Positions 15,001 through 28,620 are shown, numbered from the stretch's first letter. The stretch: DNA of 64,000 bases from Tetranychus cinnabarinus (GCA_022266195.1 WHVY01000002.1:1255001-1319000); one strand, 5' to 3'. Numbers and translations are program-made. The notes: generated from the letters alone by a model not told the origin.

Positions 15001-18000
15001 TAATAATAGCAGCAATAGTTATGGTTATAATAGTAGCAATAATAATAGTAGAACTCAAAATAAGCTTATGATAACTTGATTTTTAAGGGTTAAATGAAAA
15101 TTTATATAACCAATAATCCCAAAAGACAAATGGTTAATATTGATGGAAAGACCTTAAGCAACCTTCAACAATTCCCTTATGATTATTGTTACTATTATAT
15201 TCAATACGTGGTTAATTTTAATTGTGATCAGCTTCCATGTTTGCTCTTTTCCTCCAAATTTTCCAATCTTGTTAATCTTGTGCTTTACCGATTCCTTTGG
15301 TTTCTCCTCATTGTCAGTGTAAATACATTTCCATGTACAAGACTTTCTATTTGCAACCGAAGAGAGAGTTACTTAGCCAGGTTTTACCTGTAAAAAGAGA
15401 AGAAAAAATGATTAGGTGATTGCAAGTTAACGAGAATACAATTGCAGCTAATAATTGTGATTTAAACTGTTGCAAAGGAAAAGTTAAATATTCAAGTGAA
15501 AAACGAAGCTATTGACCTTTAATAAAATAATTTGTGTTCACAGTGTGAGCTTGCTATCAGGACATCTTTGCGATGTCAACTCAAATCTGGAAACTGAGAA
15601 AAAAGGATTCCCATAGAGATTGAGGTTAACAGCCTCAGGTAAACCCGATTTTCCTTGGAACCCATTACAATAAAAAAAAGAGAATAGTTAATGTCTAGGT
15701 TGGCTTTTTTGAACTTTCAACTTTTACCTTTATATTATATAATAATGAGGAAATAACTCAGTGATGGAGTTAACTCAACAAGAATCTTTCATCTTCATTC
15801 AACTTTCGCTCTGTTGATATTATCAAATTAAGAAATATTGGATATTTTTATTAACTAGACTTGACTGGACTCAAATTAGTGAAATATTTGTAAACGGTTA
15901 AGAAAAAAGTAAATGCTCAAGGCTTTGACCTTTTCCATTTGTAGGGTCAGATTCGTGCAAATGAATTTAAAACAATATCATAGTTAAAAATATAATTATC
16001 CTAGCAAGACTTTTATCCTATTTGGTTCCTTATTTTTTATGATATATACATAAAACTAATTCAAATAAATCATAAAGCAATGGCTTTTTGAGCCAGTGAC
16101 AACACAACTCATAATATTACAGCAAACAAAACAAAATGTGAATTGTAATCACTTGAAAAGTCTCTCTTTCTGCTTGTTGATGTTGATGATTTATGGTGAA
16201 AGTAAAAGGTAAAAAATAAATGAACTTTGTGTTTTTTAACTGTTAATTGCTCAAATAGCTTTGACTATGAATATTTATGTTTCGATGCATTTGCAACAAA
16301 ATATAAATCACTTTAAATAGCGTTAACAAAAGAAAACCATACACTTCAGAAGCTTACAAATATCCATTTCATCCCAACATTTTCATTGATAAAACAACGG
16401 TTTGAATATCCATTTCACGGTGTCTTGTCTCATGTTAATGGATTAATTAGGCTTAACCATCATTTTTGCAAGTTAAGAGTCAACATTTTCCTCACTTTTG
16501 GCGTTCATCATTGCGGTATTTGGCAAACGATTACATCTTTCCAATTGATCCTGTTATTAACGTTTTTGAGACGATATCGAGAGATAAAAATTAAAGTTAA
16601 ATTAATCAAAATACCAGTTAAGCTTACAATTTTGAATAATATCACATTTTCACGTTATAAGTATCCAGTCACAAAGAGCCAAGGAAATGAAACGGTTTCA
16701 TGAGAGTTGAGAGGACAAGCCATTCCAAACATTTTGATATCACTTATACTTTAAATCAACGGGTAAAGATATTGATGATAAAGATGATTCAGTGGCAGTA
16801 GCAATCAAAGAAAAACTGAATTATCAAATGAGAATTTTTAAAAAAATGAATTACTGTTGGTGCAATTAAATTGTCTCCAAGGAAAGGCAACCGCATTGAG
16901 ATTAATGGAGGGAAACAGGTGACAACTTTCAGGGTCTGTCTTCTAATTATGCTTGTAAATGTAAATTAAAAATGAACTTGCCTTGTCTTTAATTTTTGAT
17001 TAATCAATAAAAAAGTTGTACTTCTTAATTGACGTCCATTTAGATGGAATTAAATTGTAAATTATTCAATAATTTACACACGTACAACCAGTTTTTGGAT
17101 ATTTATAAGCAGCAAAAAGGAAGGTTAACATTTTTACACTTTAAGTTGTCTATTGAGCTGACAACTTTACCAAAATCACATTTATAAACAAGTTACAATT
17201 AATCTTACCTGATACAAATTGCTTGGTGACTTTGTTATATCAACCTTAACCTTGATTACAATCAATTTAATGCTCTCCTTATCATACTCATCACCATCAT
17301 TATCAAAAAAGCTATCAACTAATCATTAGTTAAAACAAAAATAAATGTTATTTCACTCAATTAGCTATCTGTTTTTTTCACAAACAACTTGTTGAAATAA
17401 AAAGTCTTCATTATCAATTGAATAATGTTGATGATCATCAAATGAGACTTGATTTATTCGACTCCATTTTAACTGCTTTTATTTACTCTCATTGATTAAC
17501 AAGATGACAGTTAAAGAGACAATTATTTCAAATGATTTATCATCTTTAATTAACCTCTCAAAAATTAAGTGTATCATTGAATCAAACTTCCCACTGAATT
17601 AAAAAAAACTACAATTGACTATAAGAATAAAATTAAGGTGATAACTTATTTCAATGGTGTTTGTAGGTGTTGGAGGAAACCACAAATGTTACAACTTTAT
17701 TTTCATCATGAAAAAATGGCATTTTTTATCAGTTCAACAAAAGAGTCCATTTCATCAAATTTAGTTATTCATTCACTCGGCAATTCATGATAATCATGAA
17801 GTAAATAAGATTAACAAGTGCACCTTAATCACTGAATAGACTTGCATTTGAATGGAAAGTAATGAAAAGTAAAGAGTAATTATCAATCAAAATAGATTGA
17901 AATACAGCAACATTGAATATAAAAGAGATTTCGATGATTAATTACACAACAATTAGATTTTTTGTTCACATTGAGACTAGTCAAATGAATCAAATTGAGA

Positions 18001-20229
18001 GAGAGAGGGAAAAATGATGAAACAAAATTGTTGTCATCAATTTGATACAAAGAGGAAAAAATAAGAAGTATAATTGATTGATCCGGATCTAATTGTCAAT
18101 TGATTATTCCTTAACGTTCAAGGATTATTCAAGATTTTCATGGTTTCCAGTGAGCCAAAGGACAGGCATTTCAAGAAGATGAGAAGAGGATAAAAATCTC
18201 ATTGAGAAAAAGAAGCAACATGATGATCCCAGGGAAGAAGAGTGGGTTGAAGAACAAGGTTTTCCCCTTTCGTCTTCTTCTTTTGCCTTCTTTTCTTGTT
18301 GTTTCACCAGAAAGTTTCACAATGTCCATCAATGGCTCCTTCACTTTTCGTTAACCATTTAAGTTGATCATTTAAAAGATTAGCCTGCGGGAAGAGTATC
18401 ATTTTAATCAATGAAAATTCCTTAAACATCTCTCCTAGCAATGAGGATAATGCTGATGATGGCGACTTTGTAACAAGATTTCAGTACAATGCTCAGTCTA
18501 CCTGTTATGTCCTTTTACCATCTTCAAAATTAACCTTTAAGATTATGATTCTTGAAAAAGGAACACGATATTTCTTTTCTTGTTTTTCATTCCTTTTCTT
18601 CTTCTTTTTACTTTTCCATCTTCATCTTCTTCTCATTTGTTACCCAAACGTTTACTTCACGAACTTGTTGATTTGTTGATTATGAAGACTATCAGTTCAT
18701 GTTATCTCTCATCATCATCATTATCCTCATCATCCAAGGAGTTGTTATAATATTTCACTCAAGACCATTTCGCGATAAAATATAATTTGAGGTTGAGCCC
18801 AATGCTTTTTAGACTCATTTGTTACCAATTTTTGTAACCAACCAACAAAACAGGGAAACCTTTTCTCAACAATTATAATCATAATAATAATATTATTATA
18901 TTGTTGCTTTTATTTTGTATTAAATCGCCTCAAGGAAACCTCGATTCTCTCAATTTCGTGGTTATACTCAGAACAAGGTGCACAGCATCTTTTTTTTATC
19001 TTCACAACCTTTTATATTACATATCACCTTTCTTATTTTTGATTGTTATATTATTATTATTATGATTATTTAATATTTGTTATTTCATCTTATTTTACGT
19101 ATTTATATAATTTACCAACTTGATTGTTATTTATCTTGTTGATGAATGTTTGCTTGTGTGTTGTAAGTTGCTTTCAATTGAGTCGTGAATTTAGACAATT
19201 TGATTTTGAATATTTGCCATTTTAATTCCAATCTTTCATTTTCACCATTCCGAATGATTCCGTGATTACTGGATGGATCCTGTAAGTGAATTAAGAGAGA
19301 TAAAAAGTTAACAATAGTTGATGAGTGTTTATGCGGCTGTGAAAGTAAAACATCGTCAGCAAATCATCATCAACACCAGCAACATTATCCAGAAGATAAA
19401 ATAATTGCTCAAACAAATCTTTTCGCGTTTTTTTTTCGTTTAATTGTGTGCTGAATGATTAATTTCATAACGAAATATACTTCATATCAGCAATAGTATC
19501 GATAACTGTTTCGAAAATATTGTCGAGTTAAAACTAAGTGCTGTCTTTATTATGATTGTTGTATTATTGCTTTGCAAAATAATAAAGCAAAATTTAACAC
19601 TTTCCTTAAATGCTGATGTTTCTGACACTTCTGTTCGAGGTTGACTGGATCAATTCATCTTAAAGTTCTTAATTTTATTACTGATGAAATTATGTTGAAA
19701 TAATATTGAAACAGCTGAATAGTCAGATTGTTGAAATATTGGTGGATCAATATATTATGCCAAATGAATAAAGCCACATTAAACTCTTAATGCAATATTT
19801 CTATTAAATTTTTATGCAAATTCAATTCCTAATTATATCATAATAGCATGAAAACAATGAGATTTCAGACATTTACTAAAAAATATAAGAATCAATTTCA
19901 TCTTTATTATGATAGATTTGTCCATAAATTATAATTCTTTGCTATTACATTTATTTTGCTCTTTATGAATATTCAATTTCAATAAGTAATCTTGAATCAA
20001 TACAACTATTTCGCTTATATATTTCATAAGAATCGTAATTCAAATATTGAAAAACAGTTAATCAAAAGTTTATCGTTTTGTTTTCCGATTTAAGGCCAAT
20101 TCCAATGAAGCAAACAACTCACAATGATTTCTTGAAAGCTTCTTATTCTTCTCGAATATTTCCACAACACACAAAAGTTGTTCTTCGTCTTGTGAACTTG
20201 AGCTGATTTAATCTACATAATCTTAAGTT

Positions 20230-21549
20230 ATGAATAAAAATTATCAGTTTAAAATCGGTTTCCTTACTTGGCCTCCACTCGGAGTTTATGACCCTAAGCG
20301 AAAGAAATTTGATGGTTGGACTGCGGACTTTTTGAATGAAGAGTTACGACTCTACGATTCGATTAATAACACTCCGATTGCCGTTAATTCCCCTATTCAC
20401 GGAAATTGTGATCCCAATGGAAACTGCACTGACCTGCTTGGGTTAATTCAACGTGGCGAAATTGACTTCAGTGAGAAACCTTATCCATTCGCAACCCTTT
20501 CTGGTTCAATGGATGGAATCGCGCCAGGACCAGTGCACAGTGATGTGTCTTGTAAAATAGCATCAGCTTTACCCGAGATTGGCACAATTCGTGAAGATGT
20601 CCTCAAATCTTTATCCATTTTCACTTCAGACGCAATCGTCCTCTTGACTTTCCTCTTTCTCTTCCTTCTCTCAATACCTTTCCTTCTTTGGTTCTTCAAA
20701 TCAAAGTTTCTTAACAAAAGCAACTCACCGCCACTCATATGGCCTTTGATCTGTGCAATTCTACGCCAAGGATCATCGCAATTAGACCTTCTTTGTCCAG
20801 TTACTTTGCGCTGTATTTGGATGTCCATCACAATTGCAATCTTCTTCATAGGAGCTCTTTATTCTGGTTCCTTTACTACTGATCTTGCTTCTAAGGCACC
20901 GAGCAAAAAGATTAATACACTGGCAGATATTGCGAGGTCTGATAGAGCTCCGTATTTGTTGCAAGAACCGTTGTGTCCGAACATGCTTCATTACGCTTCT
21001 CCTCAAGATAAGAGAGATATTGAGAGACGAATAAGCGCCAAAGTATTGGGACAATTTAACTTTGTTTTAATAAGACGAGAGAAAAAGATAGAAGAATGTG
21101 TTTTCATTGCAACTCCACAAGAGATTGAGCAAGTTCGAATAAGCTATTGTGCAATCGAACCAAACTGGCCGATGCCAGAATGGTATTCATCTGATGCCTC
21201 ATTCCCCGTTTACTTGTTGTTTTCTGTATTCAACGCAAATCTGCCTCCTGATGCCTTGAAAACTATTTATGATTTACACATAAGACTATTCGAGAGCAAT
21301 CTTGACACCTATTTGCAATGGAAATGGAAATATCAAGTTGAAAAGTTTCTGGACGTCTTTAGACTCGGATGTTTACATAAAACTACAATTGGATTCAAAC
21401 CTGATTTGTATCGTTTTAATCAACTAGACAGTGAAAATTATGTCCAATTTTTCACGAGCTACTTATTCATAATTCCGATTTGTATTCTTGTTCTGTTCGG
21501 TGAATGTTTAAGTGTTTGGATAATCTCAATCATGAACAATCAAGATTGA
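20230..21549 (+). CDS. Ionotropic-receptor-like (iGluR family) chemoreceptor
   Basis: A single uninterrupted frame of 439 codons with the architecture of an ionotropic receptor of the variant glutamate-receptor family: a ligand-gated cation channel, usually chemosensory. Residues 1-120 resemble the S1 half of the ligand-binding domain (PPLGVYDP near 15-22, GEIDFS near 76-81). M1 lies at about 132-156. A pore-loop region follows, then M3 at about 192-220 containing ALYSGSFTTDLA, the counterpart of the SYTANLAAF gating motif. S2 spans about 220-400 and M4 about 408-434. There is no amino-terminal ATD and no signal peptide. An in-frame TAA lies just upstream of the ATG, so the start is either here or a short signal-peptide exon lies further upstream; an AAG at 20224-20226 region could serve as a weak acceptor. 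The family call rests on the M1-pore-M3-S2-M4 layout and the M3 motif; the ligand is unknown. No recognisable gene lies within 15 kb on either side. Confidence 0.85.
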   Translation: MNKNYQFKIGFLTWPPLGVYDPKRKKFDGWTADFLNEELRLYDSINNTPIAVNSPIHGNCDPNGNCTDLLGLIQRGEIDFSEKPYPFATLSGSMDGIAPGPVHSDVSCKIASALPEIGTIREDVLKSLSIFTSDAIVLLTFLFLFLLSIPFLLWFFKSKFLNKSNSPPLIWPLICAILRQGSSQLDLLCPVTLRCIWMSITIAIFFIGALYSGSFTTDLASKAPSKKINTLADIARSDRAPYLLQEPLCPNMLHYASPQDKRDIERRISAKVLGQFNFVLIRREKKIEECVFIATPQEIEQVRISYCAIEPNWPMPEWYSSDASFPVYLLFSVFNANLPPDALKTIYDLHIRLFESNLDTYLQWKWKYQVEKFLDVFRLGCLHKTTIGFKPDLYRFNQLDSENYVQFFTSYLFIIPICILVLFGECLSVWIISIMNNQD

Positions 21550-24500
21550 ATCTGGTAGAGTCAGGCATATTTATGTACAACCAATTGGTTATAAAAATTA
21601 AATAACAAAGGTTTCGTCTTAGCAATTTAAGATTTTAATTTACTTCTTCTTTCTTATTTATTTCTTATTATTGTACTTCTTAAAGCTCCTTATAAATTGC
21701 AATATGATTTTACTGTTATTCATCGTTACAACAATTTACATTCATCTTCCCATCTTGATTATCATATGCTAATCAGGTTAATCATGAAATCGACTCTCTT
21801 CTCTTTCTTATAATGACGATAATTAACAGCACCTAATTGAACTGATAGCCAGCCTGATGGTAAAACACAAATTGTTGACTTTTAATTCCATTTAGCTTAA
21901 GTCTATCATCACCTTCTCCTTGTGTTCATCTTGGCCTTAAACATTCGTGAATTGCACCATAATCATCATAATCATCACCATTATCATTATTACATTATCA
22001 TATTATTATTTTAACCAGAAGATGATAATTATTATCATTATCTTCATTACCAAGATGAACACGCTTAACAGTTGAAATTGTCAAGATTAAAATCTTATTT
22101 GCCATATCCTTTCCATTCAGTCAACATTCCAATTCTGAAATTAACCATCAACAGTTTTAAAATTAGTATAGATCAAAAAGTTCATCATGAAACTTACCGG
22201 ATCAACTAGTGTTCAATCTAAATTAAGGATAAACCAAGCATAGAGTTAGCCAAGATCGCAGACGAATTAAAAGCTGCTTGAAACATTGAACTTAACTTAC
22301 TTAATACATTAAAACAACAGTTTTAACAAGTATAAATTTCAAACAGTTTACAAAACATGATTTCACTAACAGTTAATTTAAAAATTGGATTACTCAGAAA
22401 ATAATAGTTAAGATGATAATGAGAATGACAATGAGAAATATCTTGAAAATTAAAGATTGACTAGAAGTTATCAGAAGATTGTCACACGAATCAAATCACA
22501 TGTTGGCAAAAAGGGGTTGAACCTTTATAAATAGTGTCCATCAATGAAAGGCGCGCGATTCAATTGAAAGTTACTGAGGGTTAAATAAGGTTATTTGAAG
22601 ATTTTTTTAATTATTTTAAATATGCAACAATTTGCGAATCAAAGTGTTGATGAGAATGGAATGATAATATATTATAGTTTTGTAATCGTAACAGCAAAAA
22701 AGCTGTTTAATGGTGAAATTGAAAAGCTTGCTTCATGATGATTGAACGTGCAAAGGTTGAACAAAGGATGAAATAGGTTTAGTAACAGCAGAAAAAAACT
22801 GTAACATCATGTTCAACATGATTCAATTAATGAATGACTGAAGCAAAAAGAGGAGTATAAAAAATTGCCTCAAAAGTGATGAAAAAAAAGCGAAACACTA
22901 AATATATCTTTCTCTTTTTTGGTACATCAAAATGTGATGCAAACCTTTAGCAACCTTTTAACATCCTAAATAGCATCAAACAAGAAAACGTTTGTTGATC
23001 ATCATCACAATCATACTATTCTGTCTGTTGGTGAGTGTAAAAAAAGAGTAAAGTAAATCTCATTGATAAAAAAAATGATTTAAACCTTTTTTTTTATGTA
23101 GAGTCTTTTGAATGAAAAAATGGATTGTCTGTCAATGGCCTGATATCGATTTAGATATTAGTTTCCCAAAGGAAGATAATAATAGCTGTTCCTTGGCTTG
23201 ATTGTCATGATGTGACCATTGTAGGATAGCCTTAGAAGACCATTCAGATTGATCCGGATGCTGACGGAACTTTTATCTTCAATTATTTATCATTATGATT
23301 CTCCTCGGCATTACGTTTATTGATGGTAAATTTACTTCTTTGCTGTAGCCCAACAGAAATCGCCTTTAATTTGCTTAACATGGTTGATTTATAGCCCTTT
23401 GATTGCACTCTTTAACATTTTTAATGGCATTAACTTTTTGGAAATAAATGAAGAAAAATAAATAAAATTAGATGTCGATTGTTAATTAAACAGATTAAAA
23501 ACAGACTTACCTTTTATCTTTCCCTTTTGTTACTGTAATTCAACATCAGCTGTTTGGTAACCACCGAAGCCCGCAATGTTTAATTTCAATTTCAATTTCC
23601 TTTAATATTGTTAATGTTATTTAATCGTAATATTATTTTAAAATTTTGTGATTGTATCATCAGAGGAAACATTTATATTGATCAAATGGGGAAAAGTTGA
23701 TCAACTTAATAGCATCACCAACAGCAATCATAAAGCAGAAATAAGTGAAAGTGAACAATCTGTCGATGACCTTTCTTTAGTGTATTTTTCTTTCTTATTT
23801 ATTCAACTGTCCCAACCTTAAATTACTTTATATTTGGTATAGTAATCATAATAATAGTGATGATGATAATGATAATGGTAATGATGATGATGATGATATT
23901 AAAATTATTAAAATAAAGTAATCAACTCGAACAAGAGAACCGCAAATATTGCTCTTCATTTTTTTGCTTTTCTTTTCACAAAATATTTTAACTTGGTCAA
24001 TGTGAGTGTTTATATTCAATCCTTGATTCCTCTTCATCATCATCATTATAAACCATTTTCATCTTTAACTTCTTCTTCTTCTTCTCTTCCTCTTCTAGTT
24101 ACAATCTCACACGCAAAATCATGTGACCAAATGAAGCGTGACTCGTGTAAACCTGAAAAAAAGGTAAGAAAACTGATCAAGAAATTGTATAAAATGAAAA
24201 AGCCAAAAAGGTCCAACGACTGTCCGAGGGTTGACCTCTTCTTATATCATCATTCTTACAAATTTTTCTCATCCGTTTCAGATTTTATGAAGACTGGGCT
24301 GAACGTCAATCAATTGACTGGACATTCACAACAACAACAAAAAATTACCGCATCACTAACTAACAAATCAGGAGCTGTTTACCTGCAACTCTCAATCAAT
24401 GGAAGACAGAGACAAGATGAAGAGAGAAGAGATTCAAAAGGAAAATACATATAAAAAAACAAGACTTTGCTTGTTGATGCTTTTAATGCTTGTTTCATTG

Positions 24501-24881
24501 CTGGTTACCGCATTTTAAGGCGTTGCGTGATGGCCTCTTCAAGATAGAGATGATGATAAAAAGTATGCTTTCTCTCTCTCTTACTTTCATTCCTTCATCT
24601 TCCTGAGCTGATTACTTTCTTGGGCTGGTAAATAATCTTGAAAATAGTATCGGAAGAAGAAATACTTGGGCTAGTCGGTGGACTTTTTCCCTTACTTTCC
24701 TTGCTTTAACTCTGATGGCCATGGTGTTGGTGGCATTTGTATAATAGGATGTTTAATGGCCCATGGTGCTACCTTAAAGTGGTCCCCTCCTCCTCCTCCC
24801 TTGTCTCTCTCTCTACCATCATCTTGATCATCTCGAGGTCTTTACCCACTACCTTCACCACCATAATCTTATTGATTAGAA

Positions 24882-24896
24882 CCCGCCGGTATATAA
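24882..24896 (+). promoter_or_regulatory. GC block followed by TATA-like element
   Basis: CCCGCCGG (24882-24889) is directly followed by TATATAA (24890-24896), inside a GC-richer pocket in a gene desert. A GTGACGTGG motif lies about 10 bp downstream and resembles a CRE/bZIP site. The arrangement resembles a TATA-type core promoter on the plus strand, but no convincing coding exon follows. Confidence 0.25.
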
Positions 24897-27800
24897 CAGC
24901 AGAGTGACGTGGGCCAAAAAGATGATGAGAAAGAAGAGCAACAAAAATAGGTTTGTCTTGAAAGACATTGAAAGTTATTGAGGTAAGGAGACGTTTTCAT
25001 GTTCATTTTGTTCATCTTGTTTCTGCTTCAATTGACATTACATTTTGTAAAATGATAAAGAAAAGGTCATCAGTCATTTTAACGCCACATCAAAACAACG
25101 TCCGATGATGAGAGTAAATAAGAGAGAGAGAAAGAGAGAGAAGAGAAAAAAAATCACTCAATCAAATATTAAATCAACTAATAATGGCGAGAGTCAAAAT
25201 TATCTTACAGATTGCCTGATGATGACGATTAAATGTATTTTGATTACACAAGCCAGCGATATTGACTTGAAAATGATGGTAAAAATGGATCAATAATGAA
25301 TCTGAGGATAAAAACAATAATGAAACTGGTCGGAGGTTCATCTTTCCCTTTCCATATCTAATGGTCAGTAAATGGCGATGTTATTAGAAACAAGGAGAAA
25401 TATTTTGCCCACAAACAAATGTCAAAATGGTTTTACCCAAAGCTGTTATAATCGTTCACCATTTCATCCTAACAACTATTAATACTAATCTGGTAATCTG
25501 CAAGAGAATACAAAAAGGATTACATTAAATTCCTTACCAGATTTGATTCACTTTTTTTTCTGGCTCTCCATCAACCATTTAATCTTTAATTATGATGATG
25601 ATGATAATGTCAAGAGATGATACAATGTTTTCATGTCAAATTGATTTTTTGACAACTTTTCATTTTCTCTTATCTTCTCTTGAGATTTCATTTTCATCTT
25701 GTTCACTTAAGAGGTTTTACTCTGTCATCAAGGATCATCACCATCATCAACAACATCATCTTCTCACCTTTCACTTCTCGATAAAGTTATATAAGTAGCC
25801 TCACTTGGGGACAACTTTACTCTCTCCTTTATCATGCACATCTTTACTCAATGAAACCATCATTTAATCACTAGCTTCAAGCTTCAAGTTAAATCCTTAT
25901 TATCATCATTATCCTCTTCAAGTTAACGCTGTTCATTGTCAATCTCAATTATTATCATCATTGACTCTTAACCATCAATACAAGCAACAGCAAAACTTGG
26001 CCCAGTTAGCTTATCCTCTGATGTCTTAAAAAAGCGTCTCAACCTTTTCCATCATTTTACTAACATTTTTCATAGTCTTTACTTGTTATACAACTTTTGT
26101 CTTTCATCCTTCATCTTCATCATCATCTTGATCATCATCTTTGATCCACTATTGTTTACTGGTTGATGCAAATTGTTATGCTTATCATGTTAAATACTTG
26201 TCATTACAAGGAGTGGAAGAAGGCAGACCAATTTGAAAATGAAAACCATTAAACATTCTGATTGATGAACAACTATCATTACAACTTTCAATTTTCCCCA
26301 GTTTTCTGATAATTGTTACACATTGAAACACTGAACAATCCAAGTGTCAACTTGGTGAACATTTGGGTGAATAGCTAACCTTGATCAATTGTCAATCGAT
26401 TAGCCAAAAATGGTTAATCTGTTTTGTGGAGTTAAAATGACACTTGAAGCTAACCTTAACCGAAAAAAAACCTTTGTTAATTATAATCAATCAAATGTCA
26501 AGTCACACCCAATAAACTCACAATCAATGATATAATCACTTGTTGATTCAAGGTAAAACTCATGTTATTTGTGACATTCAGAAGAAGAAAGAAAGAAAAA
26601 GCAGAAGAAAAAGTTTCAATCAGATTACCTGAGTCACCAAGACAAATTGAAATTATATTGAGCAAAGGAACGGGAGAAGAAACAAAATAAAAGCTAAAAT
26701 CTGATCAACACTAATCAATCATTACAATCGATTAACAGCAAAATATTAGTTAAAATCAAGGTTGGTTATTGTTGTGATAAGGAGCAAGATGATAGTCATC
26801 ATCCTCTTCATCAACAACAACATTATCCAGTCAATCATTAATCAAGATAATTTAGAGAAGAAGAAGAAAAGGAAAAAAGATGAAACTGAAACAAAAATCA
26901 TTTCCAGTGCTCGTCATTTTACTCCAAGTTAACTGTATTATATTTTGTCAGCCTAAACCTCTCCCACTTGACCTCCTCCCTGATCATCCTCATCAGGTAT
27001 TAACATGGTAAAAGATTAGTGTCACCTTTTCCAGCATCCAAATGATTGACAACTGGAAATGACAACAACAGCAAAAAAATAACATGAAATATCTATTTAG
27101 TTGAATATACAAAAAAGAGGTTCTTGGAATTACCTCGGGATAATCGGAAAGATGATGAAGATGAAGAAGACAAAAAATTTTCTTTTCATGCTGAGTTTTC
27201 ATTCAGTTTCATCCATCAGAAATGATTCAATGATTCCAAAGGCTATTTCATCTGTTAATTGTAATGATTGAAAGCAAATAACGTCACTTTAACCAACCCA
27301 TTTCACCATCATCATCATTTGCCAGAATGACCTCTCATTTTCATCATCATCATGTAACTTTCTGTCAAAACGTCTCTCTTTTTTGTACTCTAAACATTCT
27401 CAATTTGATCATTTTTGATCATCTTTCATGTTCACCTAATCATGTTACCTTATCAATTGAACAACAAGAACAGAAACCAAATGAATGAAACTACATCAAT
27501 CTCTGTCTCAATCACTTTCGCACATTCCTTTTTCCTTTTCCCTTTTCTCATCCATTCATCTCTTCCAACATTTATCTTCATCTTTTCTTTTCATTGTCAT
27601 TGTAAAAGTTGAAAAACTTTCTCTTCATTGTCTTCCATCTTTACCTGAAATTTCACCATTCCAATCATCTTCATCTTCTTAAAATCGTCTCTTCAATAAC
27701 ATTGAAAAATCAACTTTTATTTCATTTTCTGTTGTGTGGCTCCCTCTAGTCTACTGACGGACAACTTAGCGAAAAGGTTTTAGTTATGATTACCGATCAA

Positions 27801-28063
27801 TTAACTGGTTAACTGGTGCAACTGGTTAGTCCATAAGGTTACCAAGAAAAACAAAAAAGCCCATTTAATGAGTTAACCCTTTTGGGTCAATAAAGAAGAA
27901 GTCAGAGAAAAAAAGAGCCAGCAAAAAGTCAGACTTAAAGACTAAAAACAGCTTGAAACTTGCAGACCTTTCCATCTTTTCATGCTAATCAAGTCTCTCA
28001 ACATTCACTTCATTTTCATCATTCCTTCACCATAAAGTGACTCTAATGAACACATATCTTTCA

Positions 28064-28342
28064 ATCCAACAGAGCCAAGCATAACACAGGATGAAGATAT
28101 TTTTTCAAAAAAAATCATTATCTTTTTCAGCGTCATCTTAATCTTCTTAAACTTCATCTTCGTCTTTCTTTTCATGTTATTTCCCGAAAAATTTTGAGTC
28201 TGGTTGAGGCTAAGATACAACAATCTTTCAACCTAGAAGAGTCACTCTCATAGGATCGAGTAAAGTATACCAAGTAATGTATTTACACGTGAATTTTCAT
28301 TCAAACTTTTTTTTATTTTGGATCTTTACCACTTCTTGATTG
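28064..28342. repeat. Tandem repeat unit, copy 1 (about 279 bp)
   Basis: First of two adjacent copies. It starts with ATCCAACAGAGCCAAGCAT and passes through a TC-rich centre. The segment CAACCTAGAAGAGTCACTCT is followed by GATCGAGTAAAG and CCAAGTAATG, and the unit ends with ACTTCTTGATTG. Copy 2 repeats the same landmarks in the same order at nearly the same spacing. Frames inside it are low-complexity, so it is probably non-coding. Confidence 0.85.
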
Positions 28343-28620
28343 ATCCAACAGAGCCAAGCATGCAATGAAGATATTTTCTCGAAAAAAACATTATCTTCTT
28401 CATCTTCGTCGTCATCTTCGTCTTCTTAAGCTCCATTTTCATCTTTTAATGTTATTTCCCTAAAAAATTTCAGTCTGATTGAGGCTAAGAGACAACAATC
28501 TTTCAACCTAGAAGAGTCACTCTCATCGGATCGAGTAAAGCATACCAAGTAATGCATTTACATGTGAATTTTAATTTCAATTATTATTTTATCTTCATCT
28601 TTATCACTTCTTGATTGATC
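28343..28620. repeat. Tandem repeat unit, copy 2 (about 278 bp)
   Basis: Second copy, head to tail with copy 1. Landmarks match closely: ATCCAACAGAGCCAAGCAT, CAACCTAGAAGAGTCACTCT, GATCGAGTAAAGCATACC, TGTGAATTTT and the terminal ACTTCTTGATTGATC. The copies differ by scattered substitutions and small indels, chiefly in the TC-rich centre. Confidence 0.85.

Larger units (their letters stand above)
1..20229. other. Gene-poor AT-rich region, no supported gene
   Basis: I see no open reading frame here with a recognisable domain, a coherent splice structure or a convincing start. The reading frames longer than 60 codons mostly translate ATC/TGA/TTC trinucleotide runs into Ser/Ile/His/Met/Phe-rich low-complexity peptides. 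The stretch contains microsatellites (for example an AC run at 6293-6309 and a GAA run at 5951-5969), GA-rich tracts near 2805-2835, an 11-bp periodic repeat at 11983-12048, and GC-richer patches near 2640-2730 and 3400-3960. Non-coding exons, regulatory elements of distant genes or small RNA genes could be present and cannot be excluded by eye. Confidence 0.6.

Noticed and set aside
15094..15393. 99-codon plus-strand frame with ATG and a hydrophobic stretch
   Set aside because: No recognised family, AT-driven Tyr/Phe/Leu composition, no supporting splice context; kept out for lack of support.
16386..16703. 105-codon plus-strand frame
   Set aside because: No ATG start, no domain, Ile/Lys/Leu-rich composition typical of AT-rich chance frames.
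20481..21054. Two overlapping minus-strand frames of 122 and 90 codons
   Set aside because: They are antisense shadows of the ionotropic-receptor coding sequence.
23993..24454. 153-codon plus-strand frame, the longest in the right-hand desert
   Set aside because: No ATG at its beginning, built largely from TTC/ATC/CAA runs and Lys-rich stretches, with no domain and no partner exons.
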